A DNA stretch of 64,000 nt, taken from NCBI GenBank assembly GCA_016705955.1, contig JADJKO010000001.1, positions 434,001 through 498,000 of the forward strand, read 5' to 3'. How positions within the stretch are numbered: the stretch's first letter is position 1; each line of letters begins with the position of its first letter. Below the pieces are notes generated by a model. The model was given only the letters and a program-made list of their open reading frames with translations, did no database searches and was not told the origin of the DNA. Positions 48,566-58,344 of the stretch are shown here, in pieces. The translations under genes and the position numbers were made by a program. The DNA is from Flavobacteriales bacterium (GTDB taxonomy: Bacteria; Bacteroidota; Bacteroidia; Flavobacteriales_F; PHOS-HE28).

Positions 48566-50992
48566 CTACTTCACGAACCGCGCGATCAGTCGCTCCCCAT
48601 TCATGTCCGATGTGATCACATAGACTCCACCGCTCAGCGCGCTGATGTCCACCGAAACGCCATTGACGCCGACGGAAACATCCGGTGCGTAGCGCGCCAG
48701 TTCGCGGCCGCGTATGTCCGTGATCCGCACGTCCACTTGTCCTGCTGCACGCGCGTCGAGCCCGATCGTCAACGCGTTGGTTGCGGGGTTGGGGTACACC
48801 GACAACTCACCGGAGGCGGGCTTGAAGTAGGCGATCACCTTGCCATCACGTTGGAAGGAGTGCTTCCAATGCGCAGCGGAGGAAGTTTCCGCATCCTCGC
48901 TGTAGCCCCAGTGATCGAAGACGAAGCCATCGGTCGGTTGCAAGGTGAGATCGATGGCGTTGCCGTTGAAGTAGTAGCCGCTGAAGGGCAGCTCCGGCGT
49001 GATGGTGTTGATCAACAGCGATCCGGCACCGGGAGGGAAGACCTCGAAGCGCAGCCGTGGTGCGTTCGGGAACGCGTAGTAGTCCAGCACGCTTTGTCGG
49101 ACATACGCATCGCGCGCAGCCGCGAAATGCGGAATGATCCCGAACGCATGATCCAGGTAGACCTGGTACCAGCAATCCCAGCGCGCGTAGTGGCGTTCGA
49201 TCTCGCTGCTGAAGGTGTTCGTGATGCGATCGATCTCCGCTTGGAAGTTCTCCGGGCTCATCGCGGTGTTCATCAGATCTGCTAGGCGGTTCAGGAAGGT
49301 GCGCCTGAACTCCGTGTTGCTCATCAAGCCGCGGAACACTTCGGTATGCACGGCACCAGCGCTGTGCTCGAAGACCCATAAGAACATGTCCAGGTCCTCG
49401 TGGATCCAGCCGTAGAGTTGCATGGTGGCGTCCAGGTCGTACATCACGTACCGCCACTTTCCTTCGGTGATGGAGGGCTTCCAGTACTTCAGGTTGTTGC
49501 TTGGCCAATCCACGTTGCCGGCCTGTATCTCCAAGGCGAAATAGTCCTTGCAACTGTGCAGGTCCAGCAGGCCGTCCACATGCGCCCAGTTCGCCGGATC
49601 GTTCAGATCCTGCGTATTGATGAATTGCATCAGGTTCCAGAAGTGGATGGTATCCCCTTGGAGGGACCAGTTCTCCTCCTCCATGATCAGGACCGAGTCC
49701 GGGTTCTGGCCGTAGTTGTGTTCCAAGTGGTGCGCGTCGATGCGTTCGCGGATCTCCACCATGCCCCAGTACTCGCCGTTGATGTACAAGGCCGCAGGCC
49801 GGAACGCGAGCTCATCGATGTCCAGGTCGTTGTGCAAGCTGATCTCGTGGAAGAGCGCATCGCGGAAGTTGGCCAGACAGAAATCGCCACCGGCGTTGCG
49901 CAGGATCAATGTGCTATAGTCCTCCACCCCGGGTCGCTCGGGGAAGAAGGGATAGTGCATCACATCCTTGCCGTACTTGCCTTTGGCGGAGATCCGCAGC
50001 GGGCGTTGCGGATTGTTCCGCGAGCGGCGACCGCCGTGCATCTTCACATCCACCTGCTGCACGAAACCACGCACACCGTTCGGTTCGAAGAACTCGAAAT
50101 GCACGGGCAAGGAACGTTCGCTCCAGAAGTTGGCGCCGTAGTGCGGGTACTCCGGATCGGCGTTCGGGCCAAGCATGTACAAGCCCAGATCCTCGTTGAA
50201 CATGCTGTCGGGATCCACCGACAACGAGACGACGGGCAGTTCATGATGCACGCCGATGAGGTACGTCGCTGTCACTACATCGCTTGGCAACCAACCATCG
50301 CGGTACGTGCGCGCAAGCACGACCGTTGGACTTGTGAACTCGACAGGACTCGAAGCGATCGGCGAACCTTGGTCCGGGTCGCGCCCAGTGAAAGTCCAAT
50401 GCACCTCACCTGAAGAGGCATTCGCCGAAACACTCACACTGCCCCCATAATACCCTGGCGCGCGATCGAGGACGGGCTTCGGCGCGTAGCCCGGATACAA
50501 GGCCGAGGTGTTCGCTGCGCCCGGCGTGGGCACCGCGAAGAAGTGCGCGCCTGCGCCGTTCGCATCACCGCCGAAGGAATGATCCAGATCCAGTTCCGGC
50601 ACATCCATGACCTGCACCGGTTGCAGTGCGAGATCCGAGAGCACGATCCGCTCGCCTTGGCGATCGATGCCGAAGGGGAAGCGACCGGCTTCACTCCCCG
50701 CGAAGAGGACGATGTACGCATCCGGATCCAGCACCATCATTGGCAAGCGCCACAGTGCGGGTTCGGAGGGCTTGTCCGAGAGATGGTAGTCGTGCAATTG
50801 GACGGGCGATGCCCCCGCGTTGTGCAACTCCACCCAATCCGGATGATCGCCTTCCGGGGCTTGCAGCACCGCGTTGTTGGCGGAGCAGACCTCGTTGATC
50901 ACCAACTGTGCGCGCAGGTCCGTGGCGCAAAAGCCGATCCACCCGATCATCAGGAACAGAACCAGGATCCGGAAGAGCTGACGCGCTATCAT
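48566..50992 (-). CDS. CotH kinase family protein with lamin-tail domain and T9SS type A domain
   Basis: An 808-residue secreted protein with a signal peptide (ATG 50992, core ILVLFLMIGWIGFCATDLRAQ). After it comes a lamin-tail-like domain, LVINEVCSANNAVLQAPEGDHPDWVELHN. A chitobiase-like region follows (residues 180-255). The CotH kinase domain covers about 265-600: VKMHGGRRSRNNPQRPLRI, YINGEYWGMVEIRERID and a metal-type DLDATM. The end is a T9SS sorting tail (VYPNPATNALTIGL). CotH phosphorylates proteins in Bacillus spore coats; in Bacteroidota its targets are unknown. Confidence 0.88.
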   Translation of the reverse strand: MIARQLFRILVLFLMIGWIGFCATDLRAQLVINEVCSANNAVLQAPEGDHPDWVELHNAGASPVQLHDYHLSDKPSEPALWRLPMMVLDPDAYIVLFAGSEAGRFPFGIDRQGERIVLSDLALQPVQVMDVPELDLDHSFGGDANGAGAHFFAVPTPGAANTSALYPGYAPKPVLDRAPGYYGGSVSVSANASSGEVHWTFTGRDPDQGSPIASSPVEFTSPTVVLARTYRDGWLPSDVVTATYLIGVHHELPVVSLSVDPDSMFNEDLGLYMLGPNADPEYPHYGANFWSERSLPVHFEFFEPNGVRGFVQQVDVKMHGGRRSRNNPQRPLRISAKGKYGKDVMHYPFFPERPGVEDYSTLILRNAGGDFCLANFRDALFHEISLHNDLDIDELAFRPAALYINGEYWGMVEIRERIDAHHLEHNYGQNPDSVLIMEEENWSLQGDTIHFWNLMQFINTQDLNDPANWAHVDGLLDLHSCKDYFALEIQAGNVDWPSNNLKYWKPSITEGKWRYVMYDLDATMQLYGWIHEDLDMFLWVFEHSAGAVHTEVFRGLMSNTEFRRTFLNRLADLMNTAMSPENFQAEIDRITNTFSSEIERHYARWDCWYQVYLDHAFGIIPHFAAARDAYVRQSVLDYYAFPNAPRLRFEVFPPGAGSLLINTITPELPFSGYYFNGNAIDLTLQPTDGFVFDHWGYSEDAETSSAAHWKHSFQRDGKVIAYFKPASGELSVYPNPATNALTIGLDARAAGQVDVRITDIRGRELARYAPDVSVGVNGVSVDISALSGGVYVITSDMNGERLIARFVK

Positions 50993-51100
50993 CAACACAA
51001 GGACACGAAAATACTGTCGGACGTGCGCTGGGTCACATGAGGATGCGTCGTTACCAACGATCACCTGTTGCGCGAAAAGGGCTGACTGTGTGGCAGCTTC

Positions 51101-52102
51101 CTAGAACTTCGGACACGGAATGATCCGCGGCTTCCGGCTCTTGGGCTTCTTTGGCCACTCATAGATCAAGCTGATCTCGTGGGCACCACCGCTGCGCATG
51201 CTGAGCTTGCTGATGGTGACGTCGTAGCTATACATGAAGCGCAATTGGCTATCGGTCTGGTAGCCCGCCATCACCACCATGGCTTCGTTGTTCCCGTAGC
51301 CCGGTTGGTACGCTTTCACGATGGGCAGGCCGCGGTACCACAAACCGCCGGTAAGTTGGCCGTGATCGATGTACCACCCGATGTCGAGCTGGTCCCACTT
51401 GCCTTGCATCTTGTACAGGGTTGTGATCGTCATGCGCGTATTGCTTTTGCTCAAGTGCCTACCATCCGTGGCGAAGCGGTAACCCGCATGCACGCTCACG
51501 CGGCGTTCCAACGGCGCATCGCCATCGATCATCAAACTCATGTTCGGACGGTTCAGGTGGTTCACGCTCACACCAGCCCAGAACGTTTCGCTGTAGTACA
51601 TGGTACCTGCCGCCACGTCCAGGTAGTTCACGCGCTCGATCAGGTTCGGTTCGATGGTCTGCGCCGCGTTGTCACGGATCACTTGGTCGGCGAAGAGGTA
51701 GCCGCTAGGATCCACGCCGCGCATGGTATAGCCCAAACGCAAGCCGCCACGGATGGCGCGCTTGTAGTTGATCCGCGCCTCGTAGCTGTACGCCAGGCCC
51801 ACCGTGGTACTGGTGAGTCCGGTGCTGCCAGCCTTGTCGCGCAACACCATGCCTCCTATGCCAGCGTTCACCGTGCTGAAGCGGTGGTCGTACGCGGCCA
51901 TGTACGTTTCGTACCCCGGCCCCACACCCGGCCACTGCAAGCGGTAGTTCAAGGCGATGCGGTCCTGGTGCGTGTTGCCGGTCAGCGCAGGGTTGAGGTA
52001 TTGCGCGGCCGCGTACCACTGGGAGAATTGCGGATCCTGCGCATGCGCGATCGCGACGTATACGAAGGCCAACAACAGGGCGAGGAGGCGCGCTGTCCTC
52101 AT
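51101..52102 (-). CDS. PorP/SprF family type IX secretion membrane protein
   Basis: A 333-residue outer-membrane beta-barrel protein with a signal peptide (ATG 52102, core LLALLLAFVYVAIAHAQ). It opens with the family signature DPQFSQWYAAAQYLNPALTG and continues as PorP/SprF strands (NYRLQWPG, AYDHRF). SprF-type proteins pair with adhesins carrying the gliding-motility C-terminal domain and help move them through T9SS. The end of the SprB-like gene (52099) overlaps its start by 4 bp, as expected for such a pair. Confidence 0.9.
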   Translation of the reverse strand: MRTARLLALLLAFVYVAIAHAQDPQFSQWYAAAQYLNPALTGNTHQDRIALNYRLQWPGVGPGYETYMAAYDHRFSTVNAGIGGMVLRDKAGSTGLTSTTVGLAYSYEARINYKRAIRGGLRLGYTMRGVDPSGYLFADQVIRDNAAQTIEPNLIERVNYLDVAAGTMYYSETFWAGVSVNHLNRPNMSLMIDGDAPLERRVSVHAGYRFATDGRHLSKSNTRMTITTLYKMQGKWDQLDIGWYIDHGQLTGGLWYRGLPIVKAYQPGYGNNEAMVVMAGYQTDSQLRFMYSYDVTISKLSMRSGGAHEISLIYEWPKKPKSRKPRIIPCPKF

Positions 52103-55100
52103 CGGAAGAGGGTGAGATCCGTGAGTTTCTGCACTTCCTTGCCATCCACGAAGCGGACATAGGTCTGCACCGCGTACACATCCTGCGGACTCAGTTGGTC
52201 GCGGTAAAAGCCGTCCCATCCGCGCATCACATCGTTGCTTTCGAAGATCAATTCACCCCAGCGATTGAACACCCGCATGCGGAAGTCCTTCACGAAGCGG
52301 ACGAAGGCGTAGAACACATCGTTGTGGAGGTCGTTCGGATCGTAGCTGCCACCGTTCCCACCGTTCCCGTTCGGCGTGAACGCGGTCGGGATGGTGATGT
52401 CATAGACCGGCGTGATGGTGATGTTCGTGTAGGCATCGTCCGTGCAACCGTGGACATCGGTGACGGTCAGACCCACCTCGAATGTTCCGACCTCGATGAA
52501 GCCGTGCGTAGGGTGTACTGCGTTGCTCGTGCCGCCATCACCGAAGATCCAGCTCCAGCTATTGATGTTGCCGCTGCTCACGTCGGTGAAGGCGATGCTC
52601 GCGTTGTCCGCCGAGGTGTTGTACGTGCTTGCGGTGAAGCCTGCGACCGGTGGCTGCCACGCGATCACTTGTCCGGTGGTCGGGCTGGTGCTGGTGCAAC
52701 CCAGTGCGGTCGTCACAGTAAGTCCGATGTTGAAGTTGCCCGCTTGATAGACCACGGTCGGTGCGGACGCCGGATCCGTGTTCCCGTTCCCCAGATCCCA
52801 CAGGTAGGTGATTCCCGGGCCCAGTTGCAGATCGGGGAAGTTGACCGTGAGTGGTGCGCAGCCTTGTGCGAACTGCGTCGGCAATTGAACGACCGGTGGC
52901 GTTTGCACACGCAGTGCGATGGTGCGCGTGAGCGTGTTGCCGCATTGATCGGTCACGATCGCGTGCAGGTCCTGATCATTGCTGAAAGGCACCGTGAACG
53001 GACCGGTTCCGGTACTGTTGAGTTCCGGCCATGTGATGGTGTACGTGCCAGCGTATCCGCCGAACTGCGCACCGACCGTGGCCGGGTTTCCGCCGGGGCA
53101 GATCGTCGTGTCGCCGTTGGTGGTGAAGGTGGCCGTGTTCAAGTTCAATACGTGTACGAGAAAGGACAGCGCAGGAGCGGAGCAGCCCATCTGGTCGCTC
53201 ACACTCAATTGCACGGTCTGTGAACCGGTGAATATTACCGTGATCGGATCGCCGGTACCGAGCGGACCCCAGTTGTAGTTGATCGTGCCCGTGCCACCCG
53301 TCACTTCTGCGGAGAGCGTCGTTGGCACGTTCACGCAAATGGTATCGGGCACGGAGGCTATTACGCTGAAGGGCGCGGGTTGCGTGATCACCCCGGAGCC
53401 CTGCACCATGCATCCGTTCGCATCGGTCACGGTTACTGCCACGTTGCCCGCAGGTACAGAGGTGATGGTGGCACCGAACTGGCCGGTGCTCCATGCGTAG
53501 CTGTACGCCGTGGTGCCGCCGCTCACTTGCACGTTCGCGGTGCCGTTGTTACCACCGTTGCAGGTGACGTTGGTGGTGTTCAATCCGGTGATCACCAAGG
53601 TGGCTGGCTGGGTGATCGCTGCACTCAAGGTGGTGGTGCATCCCAACCCATCCGTGATCAGCACGGAGTACGTTCCGGGACCGAGGTTGGTGGCCGTCGC
53701 TGTTGTTTGCGCTTGTGGATCGCTCCACTGGTAACTGTTGCCGGTGAGCGCAGGGCTCATGGCGATGCTGCCGTTCGCGGCACCGTTGCACATCACGTTG
53801 TTCGGCGTAAGTGCCGCGTTGATGAAACTGTTCGACAGCGCCAAGTACACGGCATCATTCACCGGAGGACAGGTCGTGTTCCCCGTGGTGGTGATCGTCA
53901 ACGTCACACCGCCGGATAGGATCTCTGCCGTCGTCGGCATGTAGTATCCGTTCACGCCCTGTTGAGTAAAGGTGCCTGATCCACCACTCCACACAGCGCC
54001 GGTCGCGTTCGTCACCGAGCCTTGCAGCGCGACCGGATAGTTCCCTCCGCAGACCACTTGGTCCGGGCCCGCACTCACTTGGTTCGGTTGGCCGGTGGCA
54101 TTGATCGTCGCCGTACCGGATTGCGGCGCACAACCATTCGCATCGGTGACGGAGAGGGTATAGGTGCCTGCTCCGGCGGTTATCGAAGGGGTGGTCGCGC
54201 CGTTGCTCCACGTGTAGGTGTACGGAGTGGTGCCGCCGGTGACGGTACTGGTGATCGCACCATTGGCCATCCCGGCACACGTTTCATTGGTCGGGTTCAA
54301 ACCCACGAGTACGAGTGTGGCGGGTTGCCCCACGGTCGTACTCAATGAAGCGGTACATCCGAATGCATCTGTTACGGTCACGCTCCATGTTCCCGCAGGA
54401 AGCGCGGTCGCGTTGGCCGTGCTCTGCGATGCGGGATCGTTCCATGCGTAGGTGAATGTCGGATCGTTCGGTGTCACGCTGGCCGTGCCGGTGGTCGATC
54501 CGGTACACAGCGCATTCGTGCTGCTGATCGCCAGGTTCGCGAAGCTGTTCGGAAGAGCGACGACAACTTGATCACTCGCAGGCGGACAATTCGAGTTGCC
54601 GGTGGTGGTGAGTGTAAGCGTCACGGTTCCGCTGGTGATGTCCGCCGCGCTCGGGTTGTAGCTCACGTTCGGCCAGGTGCCGGAGAAGGAGCCGTTCCCG
54701 CCGGACCATGATCCGCCCGTCGCATTCACCACGGTGCCACTGAGTGCGACCGGGTAACTGCCCACGCAACCGATCAGGTCAGGGCCCGCATTCGCTTGGT
54801 TCGGCTGTGCAGCCGCGTTGATCGTGGCCGATCCTGCTGCGGGTGCGCATCCGTTCGCATCGGTGACGCTCACGGAATACGTGCCGGCACCGGCGGTGAG
54901 AACACTGCCTGTTGCGCCGTTGCTCCAGGTATAGGTGTAGGGTGCAGTGCCGCCCGATGCGTTCGCGGTGATCGTACCGTTCGCCATACCGGCGCACGAT
55001 TCATTCACCACCACGAGGTTCGGCAAGGTGATCCCGGCCGGTTGTCCGATGGTGGTCGCGAATGCGGCGGAGCAGCCATAGCTGTCCGTGACGGTCACGT

Positions 55101-57613
55101 TGTAATTCCCTGCGAGCAGGTTCGTGGCCGTGGCGTTTGATTGCACCGGCGTGGTGGACCATGCGTAGGTGATGCCCGCTTGAGTCGGTGCGTAGGTCGC
55201 TGTTCCGGTCGCGGTGTTGTTGCACAATGCAGTCGTGCTGCTTACCACGCCGTTCGCGAAACTGTTCGGGATCTGGACGAAGACCTGGTCCGTGGCCTGC
55301 GGGCAGCCTGTATTGCCCACCGACGTCAGCGTCAACGTCACACCATTGGTCTGGATCTCACTTGCGCTCGGGTTGTAGGTCACGTTCGGCCACGTCCCTG
55401 CGAAGGAACCTGCGCCACCGCTCCATGCGCCGCTCGTGGCGTTGGTCACGCTACCGTTCAATGCGACGGGGAAGGCTCCCACACAGCCCACTTGATCGGG
55501 ACCTGCATTCACTTGGTTCGGTTGTGCACCGGCCGTCACGGCGATGGTTCCGGTGGCAGGTGCGCAGCCGTTCGCATCCACAATGGTCACGGTGTAGCTA
55601 CCCGCGCCAACGGAAAGGGTAGGCCCGCTTCCACCATTGCTCCATGAATAGGTATAGGGTGAAGTGCCACCGCTTCCACTTGCGGTCACGCTGCCGTTGC
55701 CAAGTCCTGCACAGGTTTCGTTCGTCGCGGTGAGGCTACCCACGGTCACCGCGGTCGGTTGCGTGATCGTGGTGTTCAAGGTCGTGGAGCATCCGGATCC
55801 GTCCGAGATGTTCACAGTATAGGTTCCTGCGATAAGCCCGGTGGCGGAAGCGGTGTTCTGCACCGGTGTCGTATTCCAACTGTAAGAGAACGACGGGTTC
55901 GTTGGCGACACGGCCGCTGTTCCGGTTGCACCACCGTTGCAATTGACATTGGTGCTGGATGATCGACGTGTTCGCGAAACTGTTCACCAGCGTCAATACC
56001 ATTTGGTCCGAAGCGGGCGGACAGCCCGTGTTTCCGGTAGTGTTCAGGGTCAGCGTCACACTTCCTGCACTGATCTCGGCAACGGTCGGGGTGTAGGTGA
56101 TGTTCGGCCACGTTCCGGAGAAGCCGCCCGACCCACCGCTCCACGAACCGCCGGTAGCGTTCACCACACTACCGTTCAAGGAGATGGGTGCATTGTTCAC
56201 GCAGGCCGATGCATCGGGTCCAGCGTTCGCTTGGTTCGGAAGTCCGTTGGAACTGATCACCCCGGTGAGGACCGGCGACACGCAGTTGTTCACGTCGGTC
56301 ATCGTCACCGTGTAGCTGCCAGGGCCACCGGCAATGCTCGGCGTGGTGGCGCCGGTGCTCCATACATAGGTGAACGGTGCGGTTCCCGTGGTCACGGATG
56401 CCGTCGCGGTACCGTCGGTGTTGCCGATGCATGAAGCGTTGGTGGTCGCAATGTTCCCGTAGAGACCGGGGATCACGGTGACCTGGTATACATAGGTCTG
56501 GAATGCGGGGATCGGGCAAGCGCCGTCATTCACATTCACAATGAAGGGGAAGTAACCGGAGGTTCCAGCGGTGGCGTTCCAACAAACCGTACACGTGATC
56601 GGATTGAAGCCATTGAAGGTGAAGGTGGCGCCCGGCAGATTCTGCTGGATATTGCTGAACGCATCCAGTACGTTCGGCAGGTTGGGGTCGCTGATCACGA
56701 AGTCGAAACAGAAATTGCCGGACTCGCAGACCTGGATCGCGCGTGGTCCGAGTTGAACGGCGGTGCCACTCAGGTTCTGGATCAAGCCGGTCGATGCATC
56801 AGGAGGATCGTTGGTGCAGGGGTACGCGACGAACTGCATGTCGCGCATGATGCTGCCGACAAGTACACCGTTCACCCAATGGTTCACTTGCACCACCACG
56901 ACCCAGTTGCCTTGCGTGGCCAGGGTGAAGTTCACTTGGCCTGTCACGGGATCAAGGGTGAGGCCGGGGATCGGCGTGTTCCCGGTGTTCGGATTCACGT
57001 ATGGGATGGGTGCACCGTTCAGGCCCATCGCATCGATCAGGACGTAGCTCAACGAATCACCCTCTGGATCGAACGCGCCGAAACTGTAAGAGATAGGATA
57101 GCCGAGACAAACGAAGGGGATCGCGGTGTTCGAGAACTGCGGGGAATCGTTGCATGGCGATACGGTGGTGTTCAACACGGCGCGGATGTAGGTGCGTTGC
57201 GTCCCCGGGTTCTGCAGGTTCACGATCGCATTGTTCCGGTAGATGTTCGTATAGGAGATCGTCCACGAATCACACGGCGCCAAGGTGATCGTGCCGGTGT
57301 AGATGTATTGCTGGATGCCGGGCAACGAGCCACCATTGCAGGTGCTGTTCGGAAGTTCCAGGTCGCAGAGTTGGGAGATCTCCACTCCACTGGGAGTGCT
57401 CACCACCAGGCTTGTGTTCCCGCAAGGACTCTGGAACGCCAGCGTCACGTTCGGGTCCACGTTGATCCCTGCGCAGTCGCGGTACACCACCATGGTGATC
57501 TCGTACTGGTTGTTCCCTAGGCAATGCCAGTAGATCTCCCCACCGGAGAAGTGCGTGGCCGAAGCGGACACGGACAGCACCGTGGTGAGACTGAGCAGGA
57601 ACTTCCGGAGCAT
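52099..57613 (-). pseudogene. Giant SprB-like surface protein, broken by a single-base frameshift
   Basis: A signal peptide (ATG 57613) and an Ig-like N-terminal region are followed by SprB/HYR-type repeats, PKD-like domains and a C-terminal gliding-motility-associated domain. The reading frame changes at 55960: the upstream frame reads NSFANTSI, and the expected SSTNVNCNGG follows only if the extra T (plus strand) at 55960 is removed. Corrected, the protein has 1837 residues. Module repeats recur with a 717-bp period. It is likely a surface adhesin exported by T9SS with the adjacent PorP/SprF; the frameshift may be error or real. Confidence 0.8.
53822..55980 (-). repeat. 717-bp (239-residue) tandem modules in the SprB-like gene
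   Basis: The boundary segment encoding NSFAN (or NSFIN) recurs at plus positions 55974, 55256, 54539 and 53822, giving spacings of 718, 717 and 717 bp. The 718 contains the extra base at 55960. Each module has a Ser-Ser-Thr-Asn Cys-rich start, an NESCAGMANGTI segment, a PYTYTWSNGA segment and a PNQANAGPD segment ending at the next boundary. Modules are similar but not identical. Confidence 0.85.
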
Positions 57614-57837
57614 GCGGGGGGTAGGGATCAAACCACCCGTTCCTACGGCACATGCTTGTTTCGGTTACTGTTTCGCGAGGTGGGGTGCCCCTCGGGGCCC
57701 TGCTTCAGCGGCCTGATCACGCCATTGGACCGCGCGATCACCAAGCCGTGTCCTGTTCACGGGTCGATTGGTCGAATGGGGGAAAGTCCATGCACATCCG
57801 GGTGTTCCGGACGCTGCGGATCGGATACACGAAGAGA

Positions 57838-58197
57838 TCAGATGTCCTTACGGTCCAGGTCCTCGAAGTTCACATCGGTGAACGGAGGCGGAGGGTCGGC
57901 GGAAGGCTGGTCGTTGTTGCCTTGCTCAACGTGGTGCACGAATTCACCGGTGGACCGCAAACGATCGATCTCATCGTACACATCCTTCAAGCCATCAATG
58001 AACTTGTCGAAGTCCTCCTTATAGAGGAAGATCTTGTGCTTGTCGTAATGCGCCGAGCCGTCCTCATGCGTGTGTTTCTTGCTCTCCGTGATGGTGAGAT
58101 AGAGGTCGCGCCCGCGGGTGCTCTTCACATCGAAGAAGTAGGTCCGCTTTCCGGCGCGGACCGCTTTGGAGTACACGTCCTCACGATCGTCTCGCAT
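57838..58197 (-). CDS. DUF3276 (PUR-alpha-like) protein
   Basis: A 119-residue protein. The DUF3276 core is KRTYFFDVKSTRGRDLYLTITESKK near residue 17, then KIFLYKEDFDKFIDGL near 54. The family is related to eukaryotic PUR-alpha, single-strand nucleic-acid binding, so a DNA/RNA-binding role is likely. ATG 58197 is preferred, since the longer frame adds no similarity. Its promoter box TATATTTG lies 33 nt upstream with a TTG 19 nt before it. Acidic and Pro-rich C-terminal tail follows the domain. Confidence 0.85.
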   Translation of the reverse strand: MRDDREDVYSKAVRAGKRTYFFDVKSTRGRDLYLTITESKKHTHEDGSAHYDKHKIFLYKEDFDKFIDGLKDVYDEIDRLRSTGEFVHHVEQGNNDQPSADPPPPFTDVNFEDLDRKDI

Positions 58198-58230
58198 GGT
58201 TGTACGCCCAAAAGGGGTGCTGGGCGCACC

Positions 58231-58260
58231 CAAATATAGAAGTGTTCCCCGTTCAAGCAA
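58231..58260 (-). promoter_or_regulatory. Complete -33/-7 promoter of the DUF3276 gene
   Basis: On the minus strand a TTG (complementary to 58258-58260) is followed after 19 nt by TATATTTG (58238-58231). Both elements match the Bacteroidota consensus and spacing. The -7 box ends 33 nt before the ATG. Confidence 0.65.
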
Positions 58261-58344
58261 GCACAAGGGGCTGGAAGTGAAGGGGTGGGACCTGATCGAG
58301 TGCATGAACCATTGATCCTGGATCCGTGGGTCGGAGCCGCACAC

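Noticed and set aside
51179..52162. Plus-strand frame of 327 codons opposite the PorP/SprF gene
   Set aside because: The minus strand encodes a complete PorP/SprF protein with a signal peptide; the plus frame has no recognisable domain.
57681..57700. GC-rich hairpin after the DUF3276 gene as a terminator
   Set aside because: The CCCC/GGGG stem has a very small loop and no T-run on the minus strand.
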